Below are positions 24,551 through 33,654 of a stretch of 64,000 nt of DNA, in pieces. Numbering within the stretch: the stretch's first letter is position 1; each line of letters starts with the position of its first letter. Location: the NCBI GenBank assembly GCA_900317155.1, contig ONFO01000022.1:1-64000 (forward strand). Reading direction: 5' to 3'. The notes under the pieces are model-generated. The model had not been told where the DNA came from and did not search any database. It saw only the letters and a list, made by a program, of their open reading frames with translations. A program made the position numbers and the translations under genes. Source of the DNA: an uncultured Bacteroidales bacterium. Lineage in GTDB: Bacteria > Bacteroidota > Bacteroidia > Bacteroidales > F082.

Positions 24551-25651
24551 GTGAGAGGTTTCTTTGACATTGAAGTTGACCGCAAGCGTGTTTTCGGCTT
24601 GGATTTGCTTAGGGCTTTCGCCATTTTCTGTGTTGTACACGGACACGGCGAGCGATTGCTCTACGACACTCGATTAAACTGCTTCACCGATCTACCTTTG
24701 CCCCATGGCGTCGACATCTTCTTCGTCATGAGCGGCTTCCTCATCGGGAAATCGTTACTGTCCTATATGCAGAAACACGATGAATCACTCGACCGACCAA
24801 AAATCCTTTCTTTTTATCTCAGGACCGCTTTGCGCATCTTGCCCAACTACCTTTTCATACTGATTGTCAATTATATTTTGGTTGAGAGTCATGTCATTCA
24901 AGGCAACACGCAAACTTTTTCAGTATGGTATTTTGTCACCTTCACCCAAAACCTTTTCACGCCTTTTTGGGATTTCTATTGGGAGTCGTGGTCGCTGCCT
25001 GTGCAGTGGTGGTTCTATATCCTTTTCCCTTTGATGTTGGCACTGTTTTGCCGTTTCTTGAAACCCAAACAATTTGTGCCTTTTCTCTGTCTTTTCTTCG
25101 TCATATTTTCTATGGGTTACCGTATCATCGTGACCCCAAAGACAACCGATTTCTTTTGGTGGGACATCTGGTTGCGCAAAACCGTGGCTTCAAGAATGGA
25201 TAACATTTTCATCGGAGTGATGGCGGCTTGGGTACAACATTATTATCCTGAGTTTTGGGACCGGAATGCGCTCAAGAGTCTCATCTTTGGCTTGGTATTG
25301 TTCGTCATCACCAATCTCATCCCTCGCGTCATCGGTTCGCTCTATTTCAATGTTCTCCATCTAACCCTTTCAGCTTTAGCCATCGCGCTATGGTTTCCGA
25401 TTTTTACAAAAATCAAATCTTACAAAACCGTGGCCGGAAGCATCGTTTCTCGTGTCAGCATCTTGTCGTACGCTATGTTTCTCACCAATTCGCTGATAAT
25501 CCAAGTGATGGATAAGGTTTGTCCAAAACTAATTGAAGAACAAGGTGTTGCAGCTTATTTTATATATTGGCTAGTGGTGATGGTGGTTTCTTACCTTTTA
25601 TACATCCTTTTGGAGCGCACTTTTATTCGAATCAGAAGCAAAATCCAATGA
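24551..25651 (+). CDS. Acyltransferase family 3 membrane protein
   Basis: A 366-residue integral membrane protein of the OafA/NodX type that acylates surface sugars or other exported molecules. The opening VFGLDLLRAFAIFCVVHGHG carries the family LR-A-AI segment and the catalytic His. GVDIFFVMSGFLIGKSLLSY and FTQNLFTPFWDFYWESWSLPVQWWFYILFPL are conserved blocks. About ten membrane segments. The GTG start overlaps the ribosome-binding region behind the preceding stop. The partner surface polymer is unknown. Confidence 0.85.
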   Translation: MRGFFDIEVDRKRVFGLDLLRAFAIFCVVHGHGERLLYDTRLNCFTDLPLPHGVDIFFVMSGFLIGKSLLSYMQKHDESLDRPKILSFYLRTALRILPNYLFILIVNYILVESHVIQGNTQTFSVWYFVTFTQNLFTPFWDFYWESWSLPVQWWFYILFPLMLALFCRFLKPKQFVPFLCLFFVIFSMGYRIIVTPKTTDFFWWDIWLRKTVASRMDNIFIGVMAAWVQHYYPEFWDRNALKSLIFGLVLFVITNLIPRVIGSLYFNVLHLTLSALAIALWFPIFTKIKSYKTVAGSIVSRVSILSYAMFLTNSLIIQVMDKVCPKLIEEQGVAAYFIYWLVVMVVSYLLYILLERTFIRIRSKIQ

Positions 25652-25671
25652 CTATAAAAGACCGAAAACCA

Positions 25672-26295
25672 TTATTTTATTGCGTTTTCATAGAAGCTGC
25701 ACCTTTGCGCCTTGTTAACCTTGATTTTCCGATATTGCCCCGTTTCAAGATTGCAGTCGAACAATGTCTGGATTTGTGAAAGGAAGAGTCGTGAATAGAA
25801 GCGGTTCTGGTAAGCTTGTTTCTCCATCATGAAGGCGATGGTCTGCTTGACTTGGTCAAGGTCCAAGTCTTCTTTAGTGAAGACGAAAAGGCCAAACTCA
25901 TCGAAATCGCCGTAAAAGCCGTTGTTCACCTTGTCCATCTTGATTTCGAGAATGCGCTTCAGAGGCAAAGCCAACGACCAGAATTCGTACTCGTTGCGAC
26001 CAACGAGGGTGCCATCGCCCAAGCCATAGGCATAACCGCTTTGGTTGATGTGGCGCAAATCCTCCGCATTCACTTCCTTGATATCCTCGCCCGCCATCTC
26101 GTTGACCAAGGCATTGGCCACGTTTTTGTTCTCGCGGATGGCCCGGGTCACCTCGATGCCAATACTTTGTGTTTCATCCTGCAGGTCAGGTCGGTCACGG
26201 TTGACTAAATGGGCATAATGATCGCCCAACAGTGTGGCCAACGAGACCATGGCGTAGCGCTCAAAGAAACAAGTGTCGAATTTCGGGGTCAGCAT
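25672..26295 (-). CDS. Hypothetical protein, nuclease-like motif
   Basis: A 207-residue soluble protein. The segment RPDLQDETQSIGIEVTRAI resembles the core of PD-(D/E)xK-fold nucleases (an acidic residue in a turn followed by I-E-V on the next strand). GYGLGDGTLVGRNEYEF and FGLFVFTKEDLDLDQVKQTI follow. I cannot confirm a complete active site, so the nuclease idea is weak. It starts 12 bases upstream of the esterase gene on the same strand and ends convergent with the acyltransferase. Confidence 0.5.
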   Translation of the reverse strand: MLTPKFDTCFFERYAMVSLATLLGDHYAHLVNRDRPDLQDETQSIGIEVTRAIRENKNVANALVNEMAGEDIKEVNAEDLRHINQSGYAYGLGDGTLVGRNEYEFWSLALPLKRILEIKMDKVNNGFYGDFDEFGLFVFTKEDLDLDQVKQTIAFMMEKQAYQNRFYSRLFLSQIQTLFDCNLETGQYRKIKVNKAQRCSFYENAIK

Positions 26296-26307
26296 CGGTT
26301 TTACATT

Positions 26308-27408
26308 TTATTTCATAAGTAAAAGTTTCTGTACTTTACCGTTTTCGCCTTTGATGAAATATAAGCCTTCAGGAAGGTCTTCCAAGTCAATGTGATTGTT
26401 GCCAGATTTCAATGGATACTGTGCAACTTTGCGACCCTGAATGTCGAAAACCTCAACGGCTGTATTTGTCGCCACTTCAATGGTGACTTGCCCCGAAGTC
26501 GGGTTGGGCCAAAGTTGTAGTGTGTTTTGCCCAAGTTCGGCAACACCGTCGTTTCCGTTGTTGATGTTGAAGAATTTATGAATCTCTGTAAGATAGCCGA
26601 TGTCGTATTGGTTTTCACTCATATACCAAGTGTGGTTGCCGCCAATCACCTTGATGTGTTGCAGTTCGGCATCACCCTCATAAGTATAACGCACAAAACG
26701 CAACCCATCGTTTTTGAGATCGGGGAAGGTGTCGATGACGGGTTCGGCAACGCAATGGTTGGCGTTTTTCCAATAATCAAGGATGGCGTCGACGCTGAGA
26801 CCCAAGTTACCACCAAAGTATTGCGAATTGCCGTCGTAACCCACCACAGGATCCGTAGTGCCATGAATGTGCAGCATTCGCACAGGAGCCACTGCCGTTT
26901 GGTTGGCCATGGAATGCGTGATCAGTCCGCTGACAGGTGCACAGGCGGTGATGCGGTCGCCATGCTCGATGGCCATGCGGTGCGTCATGAAACCGCCCAT
27001 CGAGAAGCCCGTGAAGAAAACGCTGTCAAGATTGATGGGATATTGTTCGGCCAACGAATCAAGCAGCGCCATCAGGAAGCCCGAGTCATCAATGCTACTT
27101 GCCATCAGTCCAGCATTCCACATGGTTGCACCCGACTGCGACAAGGCTTGAGGGAGCACAACTGCCCACTGAAACTCATCGGCCACCTGTTGGAAATGGA
27201 ACTCATTGTCCAACCGAGTGATGTTGTCACCCAAACCATGCAAGAAATACAGGATAGGCATTGTTTCAGAATGGTTTTCTGGTATCTTAATGAGATATTG
27301 CCGTTGCGTGCCTTGCCATTCAAAAGTCTGAATCTGTGAGAAGAGTTGACCGCAAAACAGCAGAAGAGTAGATAATACACTGATTTTAAGTAGGTTTCTT
27401 GTTTTCAT
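26308..27408 (-). CDS. T9SS-secreted esterase (LpqC/PHB-depolymerase type)
   Basis: A 366-residue alpha/beta hydrolase. Signal peptide to about residue 25, oxyanion region PILYFLHGLGDN, nucleophile S136 in GFSMGGF, acid in HIHGTTDPVVGYDG and catalytic His in GGNHTWY. This matches the carbohydrate-esterase-1-like polyhydroxybutyrate-depolymerase group, which includes feruloyl and acetylxylan esterases. The C-terminal sorting domain starts at about 295 (WPNPTSGQVTIEV, VFDIQGRKVAQY, LPEGLYFIKG). It is likely a surface esterase acting on plant polysaccharide decorations (inference). Confidence 0.85.
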   Translation of the reverse strand: MKTRNLLKISVLSTLLLFCGQLFSQIQTFEWQGTQRQYLIKIPENHSETMPILYFLHGLGDNITRLDNEFHFQQVADEFQWAVVLPQALSQSGATMWNAGLMASSIDDSGFLMALLDSLAEQYPINLDSVFFTGFSMGGFMTHRMAIEHGDRITACAPVSGLITHSMANQTAVAPVRMLHIHGTTDPVVGYDGNSQYFGGNLGLSVDAILDYWKNANHCVAEPVIDTFPDLKNDGLRFVRYTYEGDAELQHIKVIGGNHTWYMSENQYDIGYLTEIHKFFNINNGNDGVAELGQNTLQLWPNPTSGQVTIEVATNTAVEVFDIQGRKVAQYPLKSGNNHIDLEDLPEGLYFIKGENGKVQKLLLMK

Positions 27409-27437
27409 AGTGATGAGTGTAATTGGATTAATTTTGG

Positions 27438-27445
27438 CAAAGATA
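27438..27445 (-). promoter_or_regulatory. -7 element of the esterase gene
   Basis: TATCTTTG on the minus strand, 29 bases before the ATG. It separates the esterase from the operon that ends at 27455. Confidence 0.45.
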
Positions 27446-27454
27446 CACTTTTTC

Positions 27455-28492
27455 CTATTGCTTGACTATTCTTTTGACTACAATTCCTTGATGCGTAACC
27501 AATTTGAGAAGATAGACACCAGTAGGCATCCCATCTAACGAAAGACGAGTGGCACCTTGTGTTGTTTTGCGCAAAAGGATTCTATTATCGACACTGAAAA
27601 GAAAGATGTCGGCTTTTATCCCTTCAGGCAAATGAAGCGTTACTTCACCATGGGTCGGATTCGGGCTAACATAAATCTCAAGATCTTGTCCATCGATAGG
27701 CAACGCACTCGGTTCTGGACGCTGCCATTTCCACAATGAGTCGTAAACCACATCGTGAACGGCCGTACGGATAAGATGGGCTGTCTTTGGACTCAAACCT
27801 GCTTCGTATGTGATGCTGTCGGGGTCGCGACCAAACATCATAGTATAGAAAGCGCAAGCAGCGGCATAACTCCCCGCCATTGAAGGATGGCTTCCGTCAG
27901 GCATATACAGCTCTATCTCACTGTGGTTGTCACGGAGGTAATGCCACACGCATCCAACAGGACACACCGACGCATCGTTGGCCTCGGCCATGTACATGTA
28001 ACGCGCATAGAGCAAGCTGTCCATGCCCTCGTAGGTGCTCATCATGGGATACATCGAGCCGTATTCCGTATCGCCGTTCTTGCGACCCCAGGTCATGTAA
28101 AACATGGCCTCGCCTTCGGGATTGAATGCGTATATGGAATCGACCAACCGTTCCGCAAAAGGATAGACCATCTCCTCCACCATTTCAATAGGGAAAGCCG
28201 GCAACTGGCTCTGTTCCTGCAGCACCACGAAATCCCATCCGCCCTGACAAATCTTGTCCATTGTAGCGTTGGAACAATGCAATTCAAAGGTACAGGAACC
28301 GGGTGTATTGCTTGCATAGACCAACTCATCGTCCATGCTTTGGGCTATGTCGGCCACCATCCGAGGCAAGTCATTGACCGACGTGTAACTGTTACCCACG
28401 AAAAACACCCGTTTGCTTTGCTGCGCCCTCAACGGTCCACAGCAAAGCAAAACAATAAGTATAATGCTGATTTTAATGCAATTAGTCTTCAT
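27455..28492 (-). CDS. T9SS-secreted SGNH-like hydrolase
   Basis: A 345-residue protein with a signal peptide and a SGNH hydrolase core. Block I is VFFVGNSYTSVNDLP (nucleophile S35); VVLQEQSQLPAF resembles block III; DGSHPSMAGSYAAACAFY is block V with the catalytic Asp and His. It probably deacylates glycans or lipids. The C-terminal sorting domain (YVSPNPTHGEVTLHL, SVDNRILLRK, GVYLLKL, IVKQ) begins at about 270. Its ATG overlaps the stop of the GNAT gene by four bases. Confidence 0.8.
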   Translation of the reverse strand: MKTNCIKISIILIVLLCCGPLRAQQSKRVFFVGNSYTSVNDLPRMVADIAQSMDDELVYASNTPGSCTFELHCSNATMDKICQGGWDFVVLQEQSQLPAFPIEMVEEMVYPFAERLVDSIYAFNPEGEAMFYMTWGRKNGDTEYGSMYPMMSTYEGMDSLLYARYMYMAEANDASVCPVGCVWHYLRDNHSEIELYMPDGSHPSMAGSYAAACAFYTMMFGRDPDSITYEAGLSPKTAHLIRTAVHDVVYDSLWKWQRPEPSALPIDGQDLEIYVSPNPTHGEVTLHLPEGIKADIFLFSVDNRILLRKTTQGATRLSLDGMPTGVYLLKLVTHQGIVVKRIVKQ

Positions 28493-29016
28493 CGTTCAAT
28501 TTCTAACCTCATCACTCTTGTTGGTTTTGTGGTCCCCGTCAGCTTCTCGTCGATGCAGGTCTCACCAGTAGGCTTGAACCCGCATTTCTCCATCACTTTT
28601 CCTGAAGCGGGATTATCAAAGTAATGGCTGCTAATCAGCGATTTGATGTCGGTCGTCTTGCGAATATGTTCGAGCATTACTCCAAGAGCTTCTGTGCAGA
28701 TGCCTTGGTTCCAATAGGGTTTGCCCACCCAATAGCCCACCAATGGCTCACCTTCGCGTGCCGGGAGCTCACTTTCGGGCGCAGGCAAATAGCCTATTGC
28801 ACCGATGGCCTCACCTGTCGCCTTGAGTTCAATAGCCCAATTGGTGTCGTTATGAAACACAGTGTGGATAATCTCCAGGCTCTCTTCCACACTCTTATGT
28901 GGTGGCCAGCCGGCGCGAGGACCCACATCGGGGTCGGAGGCGTATTTGAAAAGCGCCATTGCGTCATCGTCGCACCAAGGGCGGAGTAAGATTCTTTCGG
29001 TTTCCATTGTTATCAT
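28489..29016 (-). CDS. GNAT-family N-acetyltransferase
   Basis: A 175-residue acetyltransferase of the RimJ/RimL type. TERILLRPWCDDDAMALFKYASDPDVG is the family opening. GYWVGKPYWNQGICTEAL is the acetyl-CoA pyrophosphate loop (variant of R/Q-x-x-G-x-G/A) and NPASGKVMEKCGFKPTGE the C-terminal motif. The substrate is an amino group on a protein or small molecule, not determinable here. It overlaps its neighbours by four bases on both sides, so it sits inside an operon. Confidence 0.85.
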   Translation of the reverse strand: MITMETERILLRPWCDDDAMALFKYASDPDVGPRAGWPPHKSVEESLEIIHTVFHNDTNWAIELKATGEAIGAIGYLPAPESELPAREGEPLVGYWVGKPYWNQGICTEALGVMLEHIRKTTDIKSLISSHYFDNPASGKVMEKCGFKPTGETCIDEKLTGTTKPTRVMRLEIER

Positions 29017-30239
29017 TTGTTTTGTCTTTTCTTCCTATCGTAATATTCTGCCGTAGCTGTGAAGAACACATCGCCACTGCTGTTGAGGGCGGTCTCGACT
29101 GAGTCTTGCACCACACCGATGATGAAACCGATGGCGACTGCTTGCATGGCCACATCATTGCCGATGCCGAAGAAAGAGCAGGCCATGGGGATGAGCAGCA
29201 ATGAGCCGCCAGCCACACCCGAGGCACCGCAAGCGCCGAGGGTGGCGATGAGCCCCAGAAAGACCGCAGAAGCAAAACTGACCTCCACACCCATGGTGTG
29301 CGCCACGGCGAGAGCAAAGACGGTAATGGTCACAGCGGCACCATCCATGTTTATGGTGGCACCCAAAGGGATGCTCACGGAATAGAAGTCTTCGTCAAGG
29401 TTGAGTTTCTTGCACAAAGCCATGTTGATGGGGATATTGGCCGCCGACGAGCGCGTGAAGAATGCGTTCAGTCCGCTCTCCTTCAAGCAAGTGAACAAGA
29501 GCGGATAAGGATTCTTCCGCAACATCACAAAGGAAATGAGCGGATTGAAAATCAAAGCGTTGAATAACATACAACCTACTAAGAGTAGCAGCAGGTGACC
29601 ATAGGTGGTGAAGACTTCAAGGCCGTTTTCCGACACCGTTGTAAAGACCAGTCCTAGAATACCGAATGGGGCGAACTCAATGATCCACTTCACCACTTTG
29701 GAAATCACTGTGGCAAAATCGTGAACCACTGCGATGGTAGACTTATTTGCCAGTTTTTTGAGGGCAATGCCGATGATAATGGACCAAAACAAGATGGCGA
29801 TGTAGTTGGCATTGGCGATGGCCATGATAGGATTGGTGAGCATTCCCGTCAGCAGGTTGGTGAACACCTCGGATAACGAGCCCACGCCTCCTTCCATCTC
29901 GGGCACTTCGCCCAGCTGCAAAGTAACGGGGAACATGAAACTGCCCACCACCGCACAGATGGCCGCGATGAAAGTGCTTAACATATAAACCCCTATCAAG
30001 GCAGCGAAGCGATGCCCGTGACCTTTACCGGCCTTAGCGATGGAAGAAGTCACCAACACCGCCACCAATACGGGAGCGATGCCTTTCAAGGCACTGACAA
30101 ACATCCTGCCTAGGATGCCAATGCCAGTCCAGGAAGGCACAAGCAATCCCAATAGCGCACCGATGACCAATCCGATGAAAATACGCAGCACCAAACTGAC
30201 GTTGGTGTATTTCTTTATGATTTGGGAGGGCCTTTTCAT
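29013..30239 (-). CDS. sstT: Serine/threonine:sodium symporter SstT-like
   Basis: A 408-residue transporter of the dicarboxylate/amino acid:cation symporter family, with eight or more membrane segments and two re-entrant loops. FTRSSAANIPINMALCKKLNL (serine-rich hairpin) and IPLGATINMDGAAVTITVFALAVAH (sodium and substrate site, NMDG) match SstT more closely than glutamate carriers. It would bring serine and threonine across the inner membrane with sodium. It lies in an operon with an S41 protease, five bases away, and a GNAT. Confidence 0.9.
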   Translation of the reverse strand: MKRPSQIIKKYTNVSLVLRIFIGLVIGALLGLLVPSWTGIGILGRMFVSALKGIAPVLVAVLVTSSIAKAGKGHGHRFAALIGVYMLSTFIAAICAVVGSFMFPVTLQLGEVPEMEGGVGSLSEVFTNLLTGMLTNPIMAIANANYIAILFWSIIIGIALKKLANKSTIAVVHDFATVISKVVKWIIEFAPFGILGLVFTTVSENGLEVFTTYGHLLLLLVGCMLFNALIFNPLISFVMLRKNPYPLLFTCLKESGLNAFFTRSSAANIPINMALCKKLNLDEDFYSVSIPLGATINMDGAAVTITVFALAVAHTMGVEVSFASAVFLGLIATLGACGASGVAGGSLLLIPMACSFFGIGNDVAMQAVAIGFIIGVVQDSVETALNSSGDVFFTATAEYYDRKKRQNK

Positions 30240-30244
30240 TACAA

Positions 30245-31126
30245 TTATCTTATTTCTTGATTCTTAAGCCACTCCAACGCATCCTCGAAAGGTGTTTCCG
30301 TCAACATGTCGGGGGCAATGGGGTCGTCACAAAAAGCTTCTCCCGTGCGGGCAATGTCTTCGCCAATGGTGAGCACAAGTTGTGAGCCACCAGGAAGTGC
30401 AAAAGGCTGATTGCAAGAGCAATAACCTGCTGTAGGCGAGCCAAAAGTGCGCGTATTGGGCAACCCTCTGAAGCAAATAAGGACTGCCTCGCCCGAACTG
30501 CCTGTCCAATCGTCGGTCAGCAGGGCAACAGGGCAATTGATAGGAGCTTGTTCTTCCAGTCCAACCGTTTGCAAGACGAAGAAAGTGTTGATACTCATCG
30601 GTCTTTTACGCGAAGAGAATTTCAAGACGACATCATCGGGAAGGAGGCGATGAACAGCGGCAATCATTGGATACATGTTGCCTCCTCGGTTGCCACGAAG
30701 GTCAATAATGGCACCTTGCAAGGCATCGGGAAGGCCGTTAAGCACCGTGTTGGCATATTTGATGCCCTCTTCCGCATTTCCAGAGAACGCTGGTAACTTG
30801 ATGAAAGCGATGTTGTTTTCCAGCAACTCAACCGTCGGCATTTCCCATGAGGAGGTGTCGTTTTCTGTCACTTCATCGGTAGTCATCAGGTAGGTATGCT
30901 TACCTCCAGCCACCTTGCCTGCTTGGACGACAATTTCTTGTGCCTCATCAAGATTTGTTGGCTTTGCCGAGAGCGCTTCTTGTTTGGCTTTCTCCCATTC
31001 AGGTCCTTGGGCATAAATGCCGTGTTTGTCCATGATGCGGACGGCTTTCTTGACATACTTTGCGTTCGGGTCGCTGCAGGAGAACATGACAAGGATGCTC
31101 AGTAAAAGGATTAGGGTTTTTCGCAT
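30245..31126 (-). CDS. S41-family peptidase lipoprotein
   Basis: A 293-residue protein with lipobox FSCSD (Cys about 17). The protease core is GAIIDLRGNRGGNMYPMI (substrate-binding block), LTDDWTGSSGEAVLICF (nucleophile Ser in SSGE) and FGSPTAGYC, all typical of C-terminal-processing proteases. No PDZ domain is evident between the N-terminal 90 residues and the core, so it is a minimal S41. Probably degrades or processes exported peptides; the neighbouring amino-acid symporter would fit peptide use (inference). Confidence 0.85.
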   Translation of the reverse strand: MRKTLILLLSILVMFSCSDPNAKYVKKAVRIMDKHGIYAQGPEWEKAKQEALSAKPTNLDEAQEIVVQAGKVAGGKHTYLMTTDEVTENDTSSWEMPTVELLENNIAFIKLPAFSGNAEEGIKYANTVLNGLPDALQGAIIDLRGNRGGNMYPMIAAVHRLLPDDVVLKFSSRKRPMSINTFFVLQTVGLEEQAPINCPVALLTDDWTGSSGEAVLICFRGLPNTRTFGSPTAGYCSCNQPFALPGGSQLVLTIGEDIARTGEAFCDDPIAPDMLTETPFEDALEWLKNQEIR

Positions 31127-31150
31127 GACATGTATTCCAATCCTGAAGTG

Positions 31151-31456
31151 TTAAAACGCATAATCCAGGCATGACCGTTGAACAGTAAATGGCCGTACCT
31201 TCGTGTTGGCTACCGCCAAATGCTCGGGATGCTGCGCATAGCCTTTCAATGCTTCTTCGTTCTCCAGTGTGCAGTCGAGCATCAAGTCGGCAGTGGATGA
31301 GCTCAGTCGTCCGTTAATTTGGACTTTTACATCAATCAATCCAGGCACCTTGCCAACAAGGCCTTCAAGACCTTCCTTGATCCCCGCTTTTACAGTTTGC
31401 ATTTCTTCCTCCGTCAGCTCTGGATTCAATGTCCATAATATAATGTGCTTTACCAT
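31151..31456 (-). CDS. Dabb-domain protein
   Basis: A 101-residue protein of the stress-responsive dimeric alpha-beta barrel family: MVKHIILWTL opening, PGLIDVKVQINGR and the C-terminal YAQHPEHLAVANTKVRPF, where H is often ligand-contacting. Members range from heme or polyketide enzymes to proteins of unknown role. Probably the second gene of the operon starting at 32111. Confidence 0.85.
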   Translation of the reverse strand: MVKHIILWTLNPELTEEEMQTVKAGIKEGLEGLVGKVPGLIDVKVQINGRLSSSTADLMLDCTLENEEALKGYAQHPEHLAVANTKVRPFTVQRSCLDYAF

Positions 31457-31502
31457 ATTGAATTACTTTTTTGTATTTTGTTTTACGCGAATTGACTTCA
31501 TA

Positions 31503-32111
31503 TTATCTCTTCCAAGCCCCAATCACTTCGCCCACATAGACTGTATGAATGCCTGCATCAAAGCCATCGTACCACTTCTTCGGTGTGTCGTTGCGGAAGT
31601 CTTGTTCCGTTTGATGCCAAACAGTCATGGTTTCGCACTCGATGACCAGATTGGCTTCTTCATAATAGGGTGTGCCGTGTTCGGTGTAAGCTACATGCAA
31701 GCCGAGTGCGGCAGCCTTGTCGCCATCGCGACCGCTGTTGCTACCCATGTATTGCCACACTTTCGGGTCGTCGAACTGCATGATGGTGAAGCGTGGGTGC
31801 TTCTCCATAAATTCCCAGGTGTAGCGTCCAGGAGCCACATAAACAGTCACGGCAGGACGGTCGTGGCCAAGGTAATTGCCTATGCCGCCCCAGCCGATGG
31901 TCATGGCGTTGTTCTCGGTCGTGTCGCCCGAGCATACAATGAGGTTCTCGGTGAACCAGCTGAAGCCGTTTTTCTGAAACTCCTGCTGCACGTCGAAGGC
32001 TGTCAGTTCGTTGTTTTCTTTATCCATGGTTGTATCGATTTGTTCTTGTTGTTGAGGACTGGCACAGCCGATGAGGGCGATGCATAATACAATAATAAGA
32101 TTGTGTTTCAT
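31503..32111 (-). CDS. Flavin-reductase-like domain on a lipoprotein
   Basis: A 202-residue protein. The body resembles flavin reductase/FMN-binding split barrels (FSWFTENLIVCSG, NAMTIGWGGIGNYLGHDRPAVTVYV and YTWEFMEKHPRFTIMQF). FMN-dependent members of this family are usually cytoplasmic, yet here a lipobox signal IALIGCASP (Cys about 16) precedes it. ATG 32111 is used because the frame upstream crosses the promoter. First gene of the operon running to 27455. Confidence 0.75.
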   Translation of the reverse strand: MKHNLIIVLCIALIGCASPQQQEQIDTTMDKENNELTAFDVQQEFQKNGFSWFTENLIVCSGDTTENNAMTIGWGGIGNYLGHDRPAVTVYVAPGRYTWEFMEKHPRFTIMQFDDPKVWQYMGSNSGRDGDKAAALGLHVAYTEHGTPYYEEANLVIECETMTVWHQTEQDFRNDTPKKWYDGFDAGIHTVYVGEVIGAWKR

Positions 32112-32135
32112 TGAAATGATGAGTTTATTGAGTTG

Positions 32136-32162
32136 CAAAGATAAACATTTTTCTTACTTTTG
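32136..32162. promoter_or_regulatory. Divergent -7 elements
   Basis: TATCTTTG on the minus strand (32136-32143) for the flavin-reductase-like operon and TACTTTTG on the plus strand (32155-32162) for the T9SS gene at 32192. Confidence 0.5.
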
Positions 32163-32191
32163 CCGCAAGAAATCAAAGCAAATTTAGCGAT

Positions 32192-33550
32192 ATGAAAAGA
32201 GCTTTATGTTTATGGATGACCGTTATGTTAATGGCCATTCTTGGTATTGCCCATGCGCAAAACACCCAGTGGTACGGCTATGCCCGTACTTGTTTCAACG
32301 GTGAAACCTGGCAGAACAAATTCATCACCTTTACCGCACAGAATCCTAATGAGGTACAAGCGGTTTCCGAAACGCTCCCCGAGCTCTGGGCCGCCACCTA
32401 TTTGGATGGTTATGTGTGGTTCGTCACCCAGACAAGAAGTCTGTGCAAAGCACCTTTTGACCCAGAGACACAAACCATAGGCGCATACGAGACGGTTGTC
32501 CCAGCATTGGAACCCTATAACTTGTACATCGACATGGCCTACAACCCTGTGGATGGCATGATGTACTATTTATGTCAAGACAGCCAGTACAATTGCTACC
32601 TGAAACGCTCTAATCTTGCCACCCCTTCAGACGTTGAAGTCGTTGGGGTTTTTGACGTAAGAATGTGGACGTTGGCCATCAATGCCCAAGGACAAGCATA
32701 CGGCGTGGCATACGAGGGTGGTAACCTATACGAAATAGACCTCAACAACGCGGCCACTACCTTGGTCGGACCTACAGGCAAAGAGGTGTGGTACACGCAA
32801 AGCATGGCCTTCGACCTCGACACAGGGGAACTTTATTGGGCACAGTTTGCCACCACGAGCGACCAAGGATTTTACCAAGTGAATACAGAAACAGGTGCGG
32901 CGACTTCACTCGGCGAGATTGGCCTCGGCACCCAGCTCACAGGCTTGTTTATGGTGCCTCAACCGACGCCTCCTGAGCCTGAGATTATCAACGAGATTTA
33001 CGTGGAAGGCTTCACGGCTCCTGTTTGGGGCGAGCATCCCGATTACGACATAGAGGTGAGTCCAACAGAACCCTATACCATAGTTGATGTTTCATGGCAT
33101 CGCTATGTTAGTTATGATGATCATGTGCTTGAGCCAGACGATTATTTCGATCTTGAATATGTAAATTACTATTTGCTTGTTTTACTTTCCCCAAAGGAAG
33201 GCTTTGTTTTTGGTGAGGATCCTGTGGTCTATTTTGACGGTGACCATTCCGTTTTTGATTCTGGAGGGTTTTCCGGTAATAATTATCGGGTATATACCAT
33301 TGATTATCAGGTAACCGATCCTACTGGCATTGCTGAACTAACATTGGAAAACATTGCCGTTTGGCCAAATCCAGCGACAAACGTCCTATATTTGGATATC
33401 GTGGATGGAACAACTGTCAGCGTTTTCGACATGACGGGGCGTAGGGTGATGCAGGAGCGTTACGAAGGCCAGCTTGATGTGAGCAACCTGACTCCTGGCC
33501 TTTATGCCATCAAAGCCGAGGGCTACACAGTAAAAATCGTGAAAGAATAA
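32192..33550 (+). CDS. T9SS-secreted propeller-like protein
   Basis: A 452-residue secreted protein. Signal peptide MKRALCLWMTVMLMAILGIAHAQ. The body reads like a YncE-type propeller (LPELWAATYLDGYVWFV, YIDMAYNPVDGMMYYL, QSMAFDLDTGELYWAQF), followed by a linker PQPTPPEPE and a beta domain. The C-terminal sorting domain starts at about 385 (WPNPATNVLYLDI, VFDMTGRRVMQ, LTPGLYAIKA, VKIVKE). No enzyme motif. Probably a cell-surface binding protein. Confidence 0.8.
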   Translation: MKRALCLWMTVMLMAILGIAHAQNTQWYGYARTCFNGETWQNKFITFTAQNPNEVQAVSETLPELWAATYLDGYVWFVTQTRSLCKAPFDPETQTIGAYETVVPALEPYNLYIDMAYNPVDGMMYYLCQDSQYNCYLKRSNLATPSDVEVVGVFDVRMWTLAINAQGQAYGVAYEGGNLYEIDLNNAATTLVGPTGKEVWYTQSMAFDLDTGELYWAQFATTSDQGFYQVNTETGAATSLGEIGLGTQLTGLFMVPQPTPPEPEIINEIYVEGFTAPVWGEHPDYDIEVSPTEPYTIVDVSWHRYVSYDDHVLEPDDYFDLEYVNYYLLVLLSPKEGFVFGEDPVVYFDGDHSVFDSGGFSGNNYRVYTIDYQVTDPTGIAELTLENIAVWPNPATNVLYLDIVDGTTVSVFDMTGRRVMQERYEGQLDVSNLTPGLYAIKAEGYTVKIVKE

Positions 33551-33561
33551 TTATTGTGACT

Positions 33562-33589
33562 ATTTGTAGAACCTTATAAATCTACAAAT
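33562..33589. terminator. Hairpin between convergent genes
   Basis: ATTTGTAGA and TCTACAAAT form a nine-base stem with a ten-base loop, 12 bases after the T9SS stop. No long T-run follows, so termination strength is uncertain. Confidence 0.4.
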
Positions 33590-33654
33590 GGACAAGCAAA
33601 CATCATGGTGTACCTTGATACGACACCTTGATTTCCATTTATTTGTGAAATAAA

